Notes: generated by a model not told the origin, from the sequence alone. Counted from the stretch's first letter, positions 29,529 to 38,656 are shown. The stretch is DNA of 64,000 bases from Sphingomonas arvum (GCF_026013565.1 NZ_JAPDOB010000001.1:496001-560000); one strand, 5' to 3'. Numbers and translations are program-made.

Positions 29529-32500
29529 CTACTGCTTGTGGCTGTGCACCTCCGCTGAGGCCCGGCCGGGAAGCGGTTCGTTGCTCAGCTCCCACCAGTA
29601 GGGCTGGCGCTGCCGGTTGCCGGTCACCCGCTCGTTGAGCGTCGCGGCGTCGTACAGGCGACCGCCAAGCATGACTTGCGCCACGCGCTCAGTGTTGCGG
29701 ATGTTGTCGAGCGGATTGGCGTCGAGCACGACCAGGTCCGCCAGCTTGCCAACCTCGAGCGAGCCCAGGTCGCGGTTGAGGCCCAGCGTGCGGGACGGGT
29801 TCACTGTCGCGGCCTGCAGCGCCTGAAGCGGAGTCCAGCCACCCTTTACGAAGCTCCACATCTCCCAATGCGCGCCGATGCCGTCCTGCTGGCCGTGCGC
29901 ACCGATGCTCACCTGGATGCCGCGATCAGCGAGCTTGCGGGCCTCACGAGCCGACCAGGTGTCTGAGTAATCTTCTTCCGGGGCGATCTCACGCCGAGCG
30001 TTGGCCGCCGCCAGAGTTCCGGGCGGGATGTGCGCCTTGAGCAGTGGCTGCTCGTACACGTTGGTGTGCGAACGCCAGTAAGGATCGCCCGCCGGACCGC
30101 CGTAGGTGACCACTAGCGTCGGCGTGTAGTTGGTCTTGGTTTGAGACCACATCTGGAGCACGTCATTGTAGAAGGTGCTGCCCGGGACGTTGTGCTCGAT
30201 CGTGGCGTTGCCGTCCTGGATCAGGCTCATGTCCATGTTGAACAGCGAGCCGCCCTCCGGAACTACCAGCATACCTTCCGCCTGAGCGGCGGCGACGACC
30301 ATCTGCCGCTGCTCGCGCCGGGGCTGATTGTAATTCTTGACGCTCCATGCCCCTTGCGCCTTCAGGCGGCGCACGTGGGCTAGCGCATCGTCGAACTTGC
30401 CGACGTCAGCGAACGCACCCGCCGCCTTGGCGCCGTAGATGATCTCGCCCGTGGAGAAGATGCGGGGGGCAAGGATCAGGCCGGCTCGCTGCATTTCGGA
30501 CGCGGCGAAGACTTCCGAAGCACGGTTCGACGGGTCGTGAATGGTGGTCGTGCCCAGCGCCAGGTTTGCCATGGTCGACCAGTTCTGTTGCGGCACGAAG
30601 CCGTTCTCGCCCTGCGGGCCGTGCGCGTGAGCGTCGATGAACCCAGGAACGATCGTCTTTCCACCGACGTCCACGGTCGGGGTTCCGGCCGGCACGGGCA
30701 CCTCGGCGCGCGTGCCAACGGCAGCGATCCGGTCTCCGCGAATCAGAATGACGCCATCCTCGATGATGCCACCGTCATCTCCGCGCATGGTGATGATGCG
30801 GGCGCCGGTCAGCGCGACCGCTCCGGCAGGCTTGCTGGCGCGGACAGTCTGGGACAAGCTCAGTGCGCTCGCGGGCGCCTTGTAGCTCCCGGCATATTGG
30901 TTGCGGGTATCGGCCGTATAAAGGGAGGGACCGATGCTCCAATGCACGCGCGCGCCGCCCTGCGAGAAGTGGATGAAGTCACCGCCACCCGTGCTGAGGC
31001 GCACCGCCGGAAGCGCGCCCTTGTCGGTCGCTGCCGTGACGTCCTGCGCGCCCGGAAGGAGCGGCATCAGGAAGGCTTCGTAATTCTCGCGAAAGGCGAC
31101 GGAGTGACCGTCAGGCGAGACTTCGAAGTCGCTGGTGAGGTCGCCGGACGCATGGACCCGGCGGCGCTCACCGGTCAGGTCCATGCTGACCAGCTGAAGC
31201 TTGTCGTCGGCTTGCACCGTCGCGAACAGCCGGTCGTTGGCGGAGCCGAACTGCGGGTTACTGGCATCACGCCGGACGAGTTGAGGCGCGCCCCCGTTCG
31301 TGGCCACGATGTAGACGCCGGAGTCACGTCCCCACTTGTCCGAAGTTACGCCGCCGCCCGACCGCGCCTCGAAGGCAATGGTGCGGCCGTCCGGTGAAAA
31401 GCGGGGCAAGGAATAGTGACCGGGCTCACTGGTGACCGCACGCGCGCTTCCGCCCCGAGCCGGCGTGGCCATGATGCGTCCCAAACCAGCATCGGTCCAG
31501 CTGACGAAGGCGATGGAGCGGCCGTCACGAGACCAGCTCGGCCAAGCTTCAAACGAGGCTTGCTGGCCGCGCGTCAGCCGGCGGGCCTCCCCGCCAGGCG
31601 CGGGCTTAACCCATAGCTTGCCGAGGCTTTCAAATACGACCGACCGACCGTCAGGCGACACCTGCGCCCAGCGCACCATCTTCGTCTGGAAGCTGTCGGG
31701 GGCGACATCCACTGTCGGGTGCAGTGACTCGGCCACAACCCGGTCATCGGCCACCCGGAAAGGGATGTCGCGCGGCGCCCCGCCGCTCACCGGCACTCGG
31801 CGGAGCTTGCCGCCCGCCCACAGCACGACCTCACGACTGTCGGCTGTCCAATCCATGTTCGGGTAGACGCCGGTGACCGCCCAGGTCTCCTGCATGTCCT
31901 GGTCCGGCAGGTCGTAGACCTTGCGCTCGTTGCCGCTGGCAAGGTCGCGTACATAAAGCTTCGACTTGGCACGTTCCCGGCGGACAAACGCGAGATACTT
32001 GCCGTCTGGCGAAGGTGTCGGGCGAACGGCGCCGCCGTTGCCGGCGGTCACACGATGGGTTTCACCCGTATCCAGCTCATAGCGTTCGATCGCAAACAGC
32101 TCGCCATTGGAATCCTGCGCGTACTGGAAGACGCCCCCGGGCGTGATGTTGCGCGTGAAATAAACGCTCTGGCCGTCGGCGGCGAAGATCGGCTCGCCCA
32201 ATTCTTTCTGGTGCTTCTCGTTCACTCGCTTGACCAGCTGCACGCCGGTTCCGCCATCGACATGGTACAGCCACACTTCCCCGGTGCCGAGCGAGCGGGT
32301 GGTCGTGAAATGCTTCTTAGCCACGATGTAGCGGCCGTCCGGGCTCCAGCTGGGCTGGTTCAGGAGCCGGAAGTCCTCCTTTGTCAGCTGCCGCTTGTTG
32401 GAGCCGTCGGCGTTCATGATCCAGATGTTGTCCCCGCCGCCACGGTCCGACACAAACGCGATCCGAGTGCCATCTGGGGACCAGCGCGGCTGCTGCTCGT

Positions 32501-32849
32501 AGGAGAGCCCTTCGGCGATACGGGTCGGGGTGCCGCCGTTGATCGGCATGATGTAGACGTCGCCGAGCATGTCGAACGCAACGCGCGATCCATCGGGCGA
32601 GACGTCGACGTTCATCCACGTGCCCTCGTCCGTGTCGATGCGGACCTTGCGGAGGGTCAGCCCCCGCGGATACTCGACGTTCCACTTGGGTGCGGCGGGG
32701 CTGGCGCTTGCAGGGCTTTGCGGCGTCTGGGGCGCGAGGTGCTCACTTGCCGCTTGGCTTGGGGAGGTTCGAGTCTCGCTCTGCTCCTGCGCATGGGCGA
32801 GCGACGTCGAGGCAAGCAGGAGACAACTGAGGATTGAGCCGCGGATCAT
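29529..32849 (-). CDS. TolB-like beta-propeller fused to amidohydrolase
   Basis: The 1106-residue protein begins at ATG 32849 with a Sec signal ('MIRGSILSCLLLASTSLAHA') behind AAGG. Residues ~60-680 are WD40/PD40 repeats ('VSPDGSRVAFDMLGDVYIM', 'WSPDGTRIAFVSDRGG', 'FSPDGRTIAFEARSGG'). Residues ~700-1090 form an amidohydrolase: 'PGFIDAHAHGPQG' supplies the HxH metal motif (His741, His743), 'TIEHNVPG' another ligand, and 'TLGLNRDLGSLEVGKLADL' is the family's C-terminal signature. Such fusions are periplasmic and thought to act on peptide-like or lactam substrates; the substrate cannot be read here. It precedes prfC on the same strand with 215 bases between. Confidence 0.92.
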   Translation of the reverse strand: MIRGSILSCLLLASTSLAHAQEQSETRTSPSQAASEHLAPQTPQSPASASPAAPKWNVEYPRGLTLRKVRIDTDEGTWMNVDVSPDGSRVAFDMLGDVYIMPINGGTPTRIAEGLSYEQQPRWSPDGTRIAFVSDRGGGDNIWIMNADGSNKRQLTKEDFRLLNQPSWSPDGRYIVAKKHFTTTRSLGTGEVWLYHVDGGTGVQLVKRVNEKHQKELGEPIFAADGQSVYFTRNITPGGVFQYAQDSNGELFAIERYELDTGETHRVTAGNGGAVRPTPSPDGKYLAFVRRERAKSKLYVRDLASGNERKVYDLPDQDMQETWAVTGVYPNMDWTADSREVVLWAGGKLRRVPVSGGAPRDIPFRVADDRVVAESLHPTVDVAPDSFQTKMVRWAQVSPDGRSVVFESLGKLWVKPAPGGEARRLTRGQQASFEAWPSWSRDGRSIAFVSWTDAGLGRIMATPARGGSARAVTSEPGHYSLPRFSPDGRTIAFEARSGGGVTSDKWGRDSGVYIVATNGGAPQLVRRDASNPQFGSANDRLFATVQADDKLQLVSMDLTGERRRVHASGDLTSDFEVSPDGHSVAFRENYEAFLMPLLPGAQDVTAATDKGALPAVRLSTGGGDFIHFSQGGARVHWSIGPSLYTADTRNQYAGSYKAPASALSLSQTVRASKPAGAVALTGARIITMRGDDGGIIEDGVILIRGDRIAAVGTRAEVPVPAGTPTVDVGGKTIVPGFIDAHAHGPQGENGFVPQQNWSTMANLALGTTTIHDPSNRASEVFAASEMQRAGLILAPRIFSTGEIIYGAKAAGAFADVGKFDDALAHVRRLKAQGAWSVKNYNQPRREQRQMVVAAAQAEGMLVVPEGGSLFNMDMSLIQDGNATIEHNVPGSTFYNDVLQMWSQTKTNYTPTLVVTYGGPAGDPYWRSHTNVYEQPLLKAHIPPGTLAAANARREIAPEEDYSDTWSAREARKLADRGIQVSIGAHGQQDGIGAHWEMWSFVKGGWTPLQALQAATVNPSRTLGLNRDLGSLEVGKLADLVVLDANPLDNIRNTERVAQVMLGGRLYDAATLNERVTGNRQRQPYWWELSNEPLPGRASAEVHSHKQ

Positions 32850-33024
32850 CTGAAGACCTTGAGAAGGAGCGAAGCTAGCCCACGCTGGCGCGACGTAACG
32901 AAGTTGGCAAGACTGGCTTGGCTGTGCCGATCCGATCTTCACCCTTTGCCGAACCTCGGAACGCACGCTTTCAAGAATCCGGCCGCTTACCGGGATCATC
33001 TTCGGTTGGGCCACCTGTCTGTTT

Positions 33025-33045
33025 GAAAGCAGATGGTCTGCTTTC
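33025..33045. terminator. Perfect hairpin downstream of prfC
   Basis: GAAAGCAGA-TGG-TCTGCTTTC is a nine-base-pair palindrome with a 3-base loop, 20 bases past the minus-strand prfC stop. No T tract follows. It may be a transcript-end hairpin or a copy of a short intergenic repeat, since AAAGCGGA-like words recur near 35518 and 35866. Confidence 0.4.
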
Positions 33046-33064
33046 GGCCAGCTCTTGCCTCCAT

Positions 33065-34714
33065 CTAGTTGCGCTCGCGCACGGCGCTAAAGATGATCCC
33101 CGGCCAGTCCTGCTGAAAGCGTCCGAACTCCCAAGCGTTGCGAGCTAGCAGGACGGGCACCTCGTCTTGATCGTCAGCCATGTTGGAGCGAAGCGTTTCC
33201 GTCAGTCTCTTGAGCAGCGCCGGATCATCTGAACGAACCCAGCGCGCCACTTCGTAGGGTGACGGTTCGAAATCGAGGCTGACTCCATACTCCTGCTCAA
33301 GCCGGGTCTGCAGGACATCGAGCTGCAGCTCGCCAATAACCCCGACGATCCATTGCGAGCCAATCAGGGGCTTGAACAGGCGGATCACGCCTTCCTCGGC
33401 GAGATCAGACAATCCCCGGCGCATTTGCTTCACCTTCATTGGATCGCCCAACCGCACTCGCCGCAAGATCTCTGGTGCGAAGTCGGGCAGCCCGGTGAAG
33501 GTCACGTCGCCTCGTTCCGTTAGCGTATCGCCCACGCGGAGAATGCCGTGGTTCGGTATGCCGACGATGTCGCCGGCGACCGCTCCGTGCGCAAGCTCAC
33601 GGTCCCGTGCGAAGAATGTGATTGGGTTGTGCAGAGCCATGGGTTTGCCCTGCCGGGTGTTCAGCACCTTCATGCCACGCTGGAGCTTTCCGGAGCAGAT
33701 CCTAACGAAGGCGACCCGGTCCCTGTGGTTGGGATCCATGTTCGCCTGCACCTTAAACACAAAGCCGGTGAGCCGCGGCTCGTCGGGTGTCACTGGCGCG
33801 GGCCTGGCCGGTTGTGCCTGCGGCGGCGGTCCATCATCGGCGAGTATGTCGAGGAGTTGCTCGACTCCGAAAGCCTTCAGCGCGCTGCCGAAGATCACGG
33901 GTGTGAGGTCGCCTTGCTGGAAGGCAGCGAGATCGAAGGCAGGATAGGATGCTACGGCCAGGCCGCCGTCTTCGCGCAGACTCTCGACCGCCGGTGCCGG
34001 GATGACCTCGGCAATGGCTGGATCATCGATACCGCTGGTATCGAACCATCGCCCTGGCACGACACCATCGCTACGGTCGGCGACCAGCAGCTGAGCCCGC
34101 CGCAGATCATAGAGGCCGTGGAATAGACCACCGATGCCGGTTGGCCAATTCTGCGGACTGACATCAAGTTGAAGGACTTCGGCGATCTCGTCGAGGAGCG
34201 TGAATGGACTCAGTCCTTCCCGATCCACTTTGTTGATGAAGGTGATGATGGGAACGTTGCGCAGTCGGCATACCTCGAACAGCTTGCGGGTCTGCGGCTC
34301 GATGCCTTTTGCGGCGTCGATCACCATGATCGCGCAATCAACTGCTGTCAGGGTTCGGTAGGTATCTTCGGAGAAGTCCTGGTGCCCAGGTGTGTCCAGG
34401 AGATTGAAGAGGATGTTCGACCGCTGAAACGTCATGACAGAGCTGGTCACTGAGATGCCGCGCTGCTGCTCGATCTTCATCCAGTCGGACCGAGCTCGGC
34501 GGCGATCACCACGCGCCTTCACCTCTCCAGCTTCGTGGACTGCTCCGGCGGCTTGCAGCAGGCTCTCGGTAAGCGTGGTCTTGCCGGCGTCGGGATGCGA
34601 GATGATGGCGAATGTTCGCCGCTCCAGCTCGCTGAACGACGTTGAATTTGAAGTTGGATGGTCGGTGCTCGCGCGAACGGCCTCGCCGACCGGGGGATTT
34701 TCGAGACTCAACAT
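33065..34714 (-). CDS. prfC: Peptide chain release factor 3
   Basis: The 549-residue GTPase recycles RF1/RF2 from the ribosome after termination. G-domain motifs are clear: 'SHPDAGKTTLTE' (P-loop, residues 39-47), 'QQRGISVTSSVM', 'LDTPGHQDFSEDTYR', and 'FINKVDREG'. Later segments 'RDRVAFVRICSGKLQRGMK' and 'GVIGELQLDVLQTRLEQEY' are typical of RF3 rather than EF-G. I chose ATG 34714 with AGGAG four bases upstream; the longer frame lacks support. It is divergent from kptA across about 250 bases. Confidence 0.96.
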   Translation of the reverse strand: MLSLENPPVGEAVRASTDHPTSNSTSFSELERRTFAIISHPDAGKTTLTESLLQAAGAVHEAGEVKARGDRRRARSDWMKIEQQRGISVTSSVMTFQRSNILFNLLDTPGHQDFSEDTYRTLTAVDCAIMVIDAAKGIEPQTRKLFEVCRLRNVPIITFINKVDREGLSPFTLLDEIAEVLQLDVSPQNWPTGIGGLFHGLYDLRRAQLLVADRSDGVVPGRWFDTSGIDDPAIAEVIPAPAVESLREDGGLAVASYPAFDLAAFQQGDLTPVIFGSALKAFGVEQLLDILADDGPPPQAQPARPAPVTPDEPRLTGFVFKVQANMDPNHRDRVAFVRICSGKLQRGMKVLNTRQGKPMALHNPITFFARDRELAHGAVAGDIVGIPNHGILRVGDTLTERGDVTFTGLPDFAPEILRRVRLGDPMKVKQMRRGLSDLAEEGVIRLFKPLIGSQWIVGVIGELQLDVLQTRLEQEYGVSLDFEPSPYEVARWVRSDDPALLKRLTETLRSNMADDQDEVPVLLARNAWEFGRFQQDWPGIIFSAVRERN

Positions 34715-34964
34715 GGACTCCTGACCGACGGGAACTTGCGCCGGGTGATTCTTCGGCTCCCGCTTAGAGCAAGGCCGCACTTACGCGAAGCGCTCGATCG
34801 GGTTAGCGCCCGAGGCCTGACTGCTGGCAATGTCTGAGTTTTAGCGGATTACGCCACAAGCGGACGATCCTCTGTCGGCCAAAGCCGTCGTAGGGGCGAC
34901 CGGCTTATGTCCGGGTATCCGCCCCTTGCTGATCTCCGAGGGAAGACAGCCTAGTTACGGACCG

Positions 34965-35504
34965 GTGGTGAACATTCGAAAGTCGAAGCGCCTGGCTTAC
35001 TGGTTAAGACATGCTCCCGACGCTGCCGGTCTGCAGCTCGACGCGGCCGGATGGGCGCCGACTGGCGTAATCCTGGAAGCGCTCGCCGCCCAGCGGTTGC
35101 CGACTACCTATGCCGAACTCGAAGCGCTCGTTAACGAGAACGATAAGCAGCGGTTCGAATTGTCGGAGGATGGCAACCGCATCCGTGCTCGGCAGGGCCA
35201 CTCGATCACGGTCGAGGGAGACTGGCCTGTTGCCTCGCCACCCAAGTTACTCTTCCACGGAACGACCGAGAAGTTCCTGCCCGCGATCCTAGAGGACGGC
35301 TTGCTGCCCGGCGCAAGGCACCACGTCCACTTGTCCCCAACAGTCCAGACCGCGCGAGCCGTGGGCGCCCGTAAGGGCCGTGCTGTCATCCTCGAAATCG
35401 CAGCCCGCAGGATGACGGCTGAGGGTTTCGAGTTCCGCATGTCCAGCAATGGCGTGTGGCTGGCCGACCATGTTCCTGCGGCCTACCTTGTGTTGCTCCC
35501 CTGA
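34965..35504 (+). CDS. kptA: RNA 2'-phosphotransferase (Tpt1/KptA)
   Basis: The ~179-residue protein belongs to the Tpt1/KptA family, which moves an internal RNA 2'-phosphate to NAD+, giving ADP-ribose 1'',2''-cyclic phosphate. Catalytic-site motifs are present in order: 'LAYWLRHAP', 'LLFHGTTEKFLPAILEDGL', 'HHVHLSP' and 'FEFRMSSNGVWLADHVPAAY'. The start is uncertain: GTG 34965 or the adjacent GTG 34968 gives a normal-length N terminus, whereas a TTG at 34926 adds 13 unconserved residues. Bacteria generally lack the tRNA splicing that makes the eukaryotic substrate, so its role here is unknown. It stands alone, divergent from prfC. Confidence 0.93.
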   Translation: MVNIRKSKRLAYWLRHAPDAAGLQLDAAGWAPTGVILEALAAQRLPTTYAELEALVNENDKQRFELSEDGNRIRARQGHSITVEGDWPVASPPKLLFHGTTEKFLPAILEDGLLPGARHHVHLSPTVQTARAVGARKGRAVILEIAARRMTAEGFEFRMSSNGVWLADHVPAAYLVLLP

Positions 35505-36085
35505 AGAAGGCCGACGTCCGCTTTCAAACCACTCCGGACATTAGCTCGCCGACTGCTGTGTATTCTGCCGACCTTTCCGGCCTCCTGATGGAGCAGCGCA
35601 TTGACAGGGGCTTTGCCGCGCTTGGCCAGTTGATTACGCACTCCGTTAACGCCCGGGTTCTTCGGAAAAAGCGTTTCTTGTCGTGCCGGCTGCTGAAGCC
35701 ATTCCCGCCGACATCTCGGCCGCCATAAAAGATCTGAACTTCATAGTCGCAAGGTTTGCCGCAAAGGCTGTCGGCAGCAAAACTCAGGTCATGGTATCAA
35801 GCTAAGTGTCGCTCCACGATGACAACATGATCGATCAGGTAAGTGCCTGCGGGAACATGATCCTGGCTGAAAGCGGATACGCTCACGCGGCCCAAGCAAC
35901 TTATGGCCAAAATCTGCTAAAAGCCTGACGTTCGGATCTCAAGAGAGGAGTGGGCAACAACGTCATCCAACCAGATATTTGGGGCGATCGATCGCGAAAC
36001 CGTTCATGTCCGCACCGGACCGCTGGTGCATCTTCGCTGAGACCAAGCGTTAGGCTGAGCGTGCCAGCGAAGTGCCTGAAAAGAT
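35505..36085. other. Gene-poor, lower-GC region before tRNA-Glu
   Basis: This 581-base stretch looks less GC-rich than the surrounding genes. It holds a possible decayed reading frame (35588-35928) and, at 35517-35540, a GTCCG...CGGAC inverted repeat with an internal CTTTC. No integrase, transposase or copy of the tRNA 3' end was found by eye. Confidence 0.55.
35588..35928 (+). pseudogene. Possible decayed reading frame of unknown family
   Basis: One frame from ATG 35588 reads 'MEQRIDRGFAALGQLITHSV' and 'NARVLRKKRFL'. At an A-run near 35670 a neighbouring frame takes over with 'KAFLVVPAAEAIPADISAAI' and 'KDLNFIVARFAAKAVGSKTQ', meets TAA at 35803-35805, and continues in frame with 'NMIDQVSACGNMILAESGYA' and 'HAAQATYGQNLLKA' to TGA 35928. 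The composition in each piece is protein-like, and the frames join plausibly through one frameshift and one nonsense codon. I do not recognise the family, so this is a pattern-based guess. Confidence 0.4.
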
Positions 36086-36161
36086 TGGTGACCCCTACGG
36101 GACTCGAACCCGTGTTTTCGCCGTGAGAGGGCGACGTCCTAGACCGCTAGACGAAGGGGCC
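36086..36161 (-). tRNA. tRNA-Glu (anticodon CTC)
   Basis: The reverse complement begins GGCCCCTTCGTCTAGCGGTC and ends with an encoded CCA. The acceptor stem GGCCCCT pairs with AGGGGTC, the TPsiC arm contains GGTTCGAGTCC, and the anticodon loop is CTCTCAC with CTC at the centre. The sequence is close to the standard bacterial tRNA-Glu pattern. Confidence 0.96.
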
Positions 36162-36210
36162 AGCGCGGCGGCGAGGCGGGGCATATGGCGGGGCTTGGCG
36201 GCTTCGTCAA

Positions 36211-37329
36211 TCATGCGCGCAGCCGGACGGCGTCGCGGTGCCGTGCAGGCAGCCAGAGAGCGATCGACTGCACGATGCGCCCGGCCGCATGGCCATCGCC
36301 GTACGGCAGGGACGGGGTCGCCATGGACGCATAATGGTCGGGGTCGTCGAGCAGCCGCTTGACCTCCGTCACGATGAGCTGCGTCTCGCGCCCGAGGAGC
36401 TTCATGTTTCCGGAAGCGATGCCTTCCGGACGTTCGGTCTTAGACCTGAGAACCAGCAGCGGAACACCAAGCGCGGGCGCCTCCTCCTGCACGCCGCCCG
36501 AGTCACTCAGGATGACGCTGGCCTGCAGCATGGCCTGGATCATGCCGGGGTAGTCGAGCGGTGGGAGCAGCCGGACACGGGTATTTCCGGCCAGCAGGTC
36601 GCGCATGACGCTGGCCTGCTGCGGGTTGGGGTGTAGCACCACGTCGATGCCCAGCCATGGCGAACGGGCGAGTTCGAGAAGCGCCAGCGCGATCGGCAGG
36701 AAGGCAGTGCCCCAGTTCTCGCGTCGGTGGCAGGTAACCAGCAGGCGCGGCAGCCCGCCCGCGCGAGGTCGCCGCAGCGGCAGGTCGCCGACTTGTCGGC
36801 GCAGGGCATCGATGCCGGTATTTCCGGTGATGTGAATGGTTCCGGGTACCCCTTCCGCGCGCAGGTTGGCGGCGCTGGTCTCGGTCGGCGCGAACAGCAG
36901 CTCGGCGCCCGCATCGATGGTGACCCGATTGTCCTCCTCGGGCCAGGGCAGGGCGGGATCGAAGGTCCGCAGGCCCGCTTCGACATGCGCGACGGGCACG
37001 CCGGTGCGAAAGCCGGCGAGGGCACCGCCAAGGGCGCTTGCCGTGTCGCCCTGGACGATCACCAGGGCCGGGCGCACCGCGTTGAGTTCCCGACCAATCG
37101 CTGCCGCGAGCGCATCGGCATAGGCGTGCGGATCGGCGCCCGCCTTGCGGTGCAGCTGCCGGGTCGGCAGGTCGCCGAGCCCGAGTGCGGTAAGGTCAAG
37201 CCGCGGATGCTGGCCGGTCAGCAGCAGCTGCGGGTGGAGGCCGGCCTGTTCCAGCGCCAGCGTCACTGGCGCAAGCTTGATGGCTTCCGGCCGAGTGCCG
37301 ACAACGATGGTTAAGGGCGCAACGAACAC
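36211..37329 (-). CDS. wecB: UDP-N-acetylglucosamine 2-epimerase (non-hydrolysing)
   Basis: The 372-residue enzyme interconverts UDP-GlcNAc and UDP-ManNAc for polysaccharide synthesis. Signatures include 'VVGTRPEAIKLAPV', 'QGDTASALGGALAGF', 'VAHVEAGLRTFD', 'PEEDNRVTIDAGAELLFAPT', 'TCHRRENWG' and 'ILSDSGGVQEEAPALGVP'. I set the start at GTG 37329 behind a purine-rich GGGGGAG; the longer frame adds 44 residues reading back toward the metallophosphoesterase gene and looks non-coding. It is divergent from that gene and just downstream of tRNA-Glu. The product could feed capsule or exopolysaccharide made elsewhere. Confidence 0.95.
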   Translation of the reverse strand: MFVAPLTIVVGTRPEAIKLAPVTLALEQAGLHPQLLLTGQHPRLDLTALGLGDLPTRQLHRKAGADPHAYADALAAAIGRELNAVRPALVIVQGDTASALGGALAGFRTGVPVAHVEAGLRTFDPALPWPEEDNRVTIDAGAELLFAPTETSAANLRAEGVPGTIHITGNTGIDALRRQVGDLPLRRPRAGGLPRLLVTCHRRENWGTAFLPIALALLELARSPWLGIDVVLHPNPQQASVMRDLLAGNTRVRLLPPLDYPGMIQAMLQASVILSDSGGVQEEAPALGVPLLVLRSKTERPEGIASGNMKLLGRETQLIVTEVKRLLDDPDHYASMATPSLPYGDGHAAGRIVQSIALWLPARHRDAVRLRA

Positions 37330-37481
37330 CGGGCATGCTCCCCCCGAGAGCGATCCGGCACCAGCCAGCGTGGAGCCAAAGGTTGCGCGTGGCAACTGGT
37401 GATTACCGGTGGAACGGCTATACCTGCCGCGGGGCAGTTCGGACGGGGGTAAGCGATGCATTCGGGCAACGGTGGGCGGTC

Positions 37482-38339
37482 ATGCTGATCGCGCACATCA
37501 CGGATCTCCACATCGGCTTCGACCGCGGCAATCCGCATGAACTCAACGTGCGCCGATTGAACATGGTGGTCGACCAGATCCGCGAACTGCGGCCCCGGCC
37601 GGACCTGCTGATCGTGTCGGGCGACTTGGTCGAGCATTCCGACGACCCGCACGCCTACGATCACGCCCATGCCCTCGTCGGGCGGTTCGAAGGGCCGACG
37701 CTGTTCGCAGTCGGCAATCACGATGGGCGGGCGGCGTTCTCGGCGGAGCTGCCGCAGGTGCCGCGCGATCCGAACGGGTTTGTTCAATATGAGGTAGAGC
37801 ATGGTGGCGTGCGGTTCATCGTGCTCGATACACTGGACGAGGGGCGGCACGGCGGTGCCTTCTGCGAGGCCCGCGCGGGCTGGCTGGCGGAGCGGCTGGC
37901 GGAGCGGACTGACCAGCCGACCCTGCTGATGCTGCACCACCCCCCGCTGGATACCGGCATTCCGTGGATGAGTGCGCTGCCAGGCGAGGCGTGGGTGGAG
38001 CGGCTGCGGGCGGTCGTGGAGCCAGCGCGGCAGGTCAGGGCCATGCTGTGCGGCCATGTTCACCGGCCGATCGCCGCCACCTTCGCCGGCAAGCCGCTGG
38101 TTGTCGCGCCGTCAACGGCGCCGCAGATCGCGCTGGATCTAGAAGACGTCGACCCGACCTACCCCGACGGGCGGGCGCTGATCATCGCCGATCCGCCAGC
38201 CTATGCCCTGCACAATTGGGATGGCGAGCGGCTGCTGACCCACTTCGAGGTGGCCGGTCCGCGCCACGTGCTGGCGACCTATAACAGCAACCTGCAGCCG
38301 ATGATGCGCGCGTTTCTGAAGGAACGCGGGACCGGCTAG
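37482..38339 (+). CDS. Calcineurin-like metallophosphoesterase (CpdA/GpdQ type)
   Basis: The 285-residue protein has all five metallophosphoesterase blocks: 'DLHIG', 'VSGDLVEH', 'VGNHDGR', 'MLHHPP' and 'LCGHVHRPI'. These coordinate a two-metal centre that hydrolyses phosphodiesters. Overall layout matches cyclic nucleotide or glycerophosphodiester phosphodiesterases, but the exact substrate is open. The start is ATG 37482, 49 codons into the longest frame, because the D-x-H block sits at the N terminus in this family. There is no signal peptide, so it is likely cytoplasmic. It converges on the NDUFS4-like gene with three bases between stops. Confidence 0.9.
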   Translation: MLIAHITDLHIGFDRGNPHELNVRRLNMVVDQIRELRPRPDLLIVSGDLVEHSDDPHAYDHAHALVGRFEGPTLFAVGNHDGRAAFSAELPQVPRDPNGFVQYEVEHGGVRFIVLDTLDEGRHGGAFCEARAGWLAERLAERTDQPTLLMLHHPPLDTGIPWMSALPGEAWVERLRAVVEPARQVRAMLCGHVHRPIAATFAGKPLVVAPSTAPQIALDLEDVDPTYPDGRALIIADPPAYALHNWDGERLLTHFEVAGPRHVLATYNSNLQPMMRAFLKERGTG

Positions 38340-38342
38340 CCC

Positions 38343-38624
38343 TTAGCGGAAGTTGTCGGCGTAGGCCTGAAGCTTGAGCTTCACCGGCGGGGCGGGGACG
38401 ATGTGGTAGTCGAGCCCGTGCTTTTCCGCATAGGCGATCGCCGCTTCCTTGGTGTGAAAGGCCAAGCGGACCTGGGTGCGGGTGTCGGCGGCGCCGACCC
38501 AGCCGGTCAGCGGGTCGTGCGCCTGCGGCCGCGCGCTTTCGAATTCCAGCGTCCACTTGCCGGCCTTGGCCCGGCCGGACTGAGTGGTCTTGCGTTCGGT
38601 CTCGAGAATGCGCGCGGTAGCCAT
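38343..38624 (-). CDS. NADH:ubiquinone oxidoreductase accessory subunit, NDUFS4/ETC-C1 family
   Basis: This 93-residue protein matches the ETC complex I subunit (NDUFS4, 18 kDa) family found in alphaproteobacteria and mitochondria: 'TTQSGRAKAGKWTLEFE', 'DPLTGWVGAADTRTQVRLAF' and 'AIAYAEKHGLDYHI'. The start is ATG 38624; the in-frame extension upstream lies antisense within hrpB and is not coding. It probably stabilises the N-module of complex I at the cytoplasmic membrane. It follows hrpB on the same strand by 32 bases. Confidence 0.92.
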   Translation of the reverse strand: MATARILETERKTTQSGRAKAGKWTLEFESARPQAHDPLTGWVGAADTRTQVRLAFHTKEAAIAYAEKHGLDYHIVPAPPVKLKLQAYADNFR

Positions 38625-38656
38625 GGGGCGGGAGGTGGCGGATGGCGCTGGGGAAA

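Noticed and set aside
28963-36161. A genomic island inserted at tRNA-Glu
   Set aside because: No integrase, att-like direct repeat or mobility gene was found by eye; amidohydrolase and prfC look chromosomal. Kept only as a weak idea about the tRNA flank.
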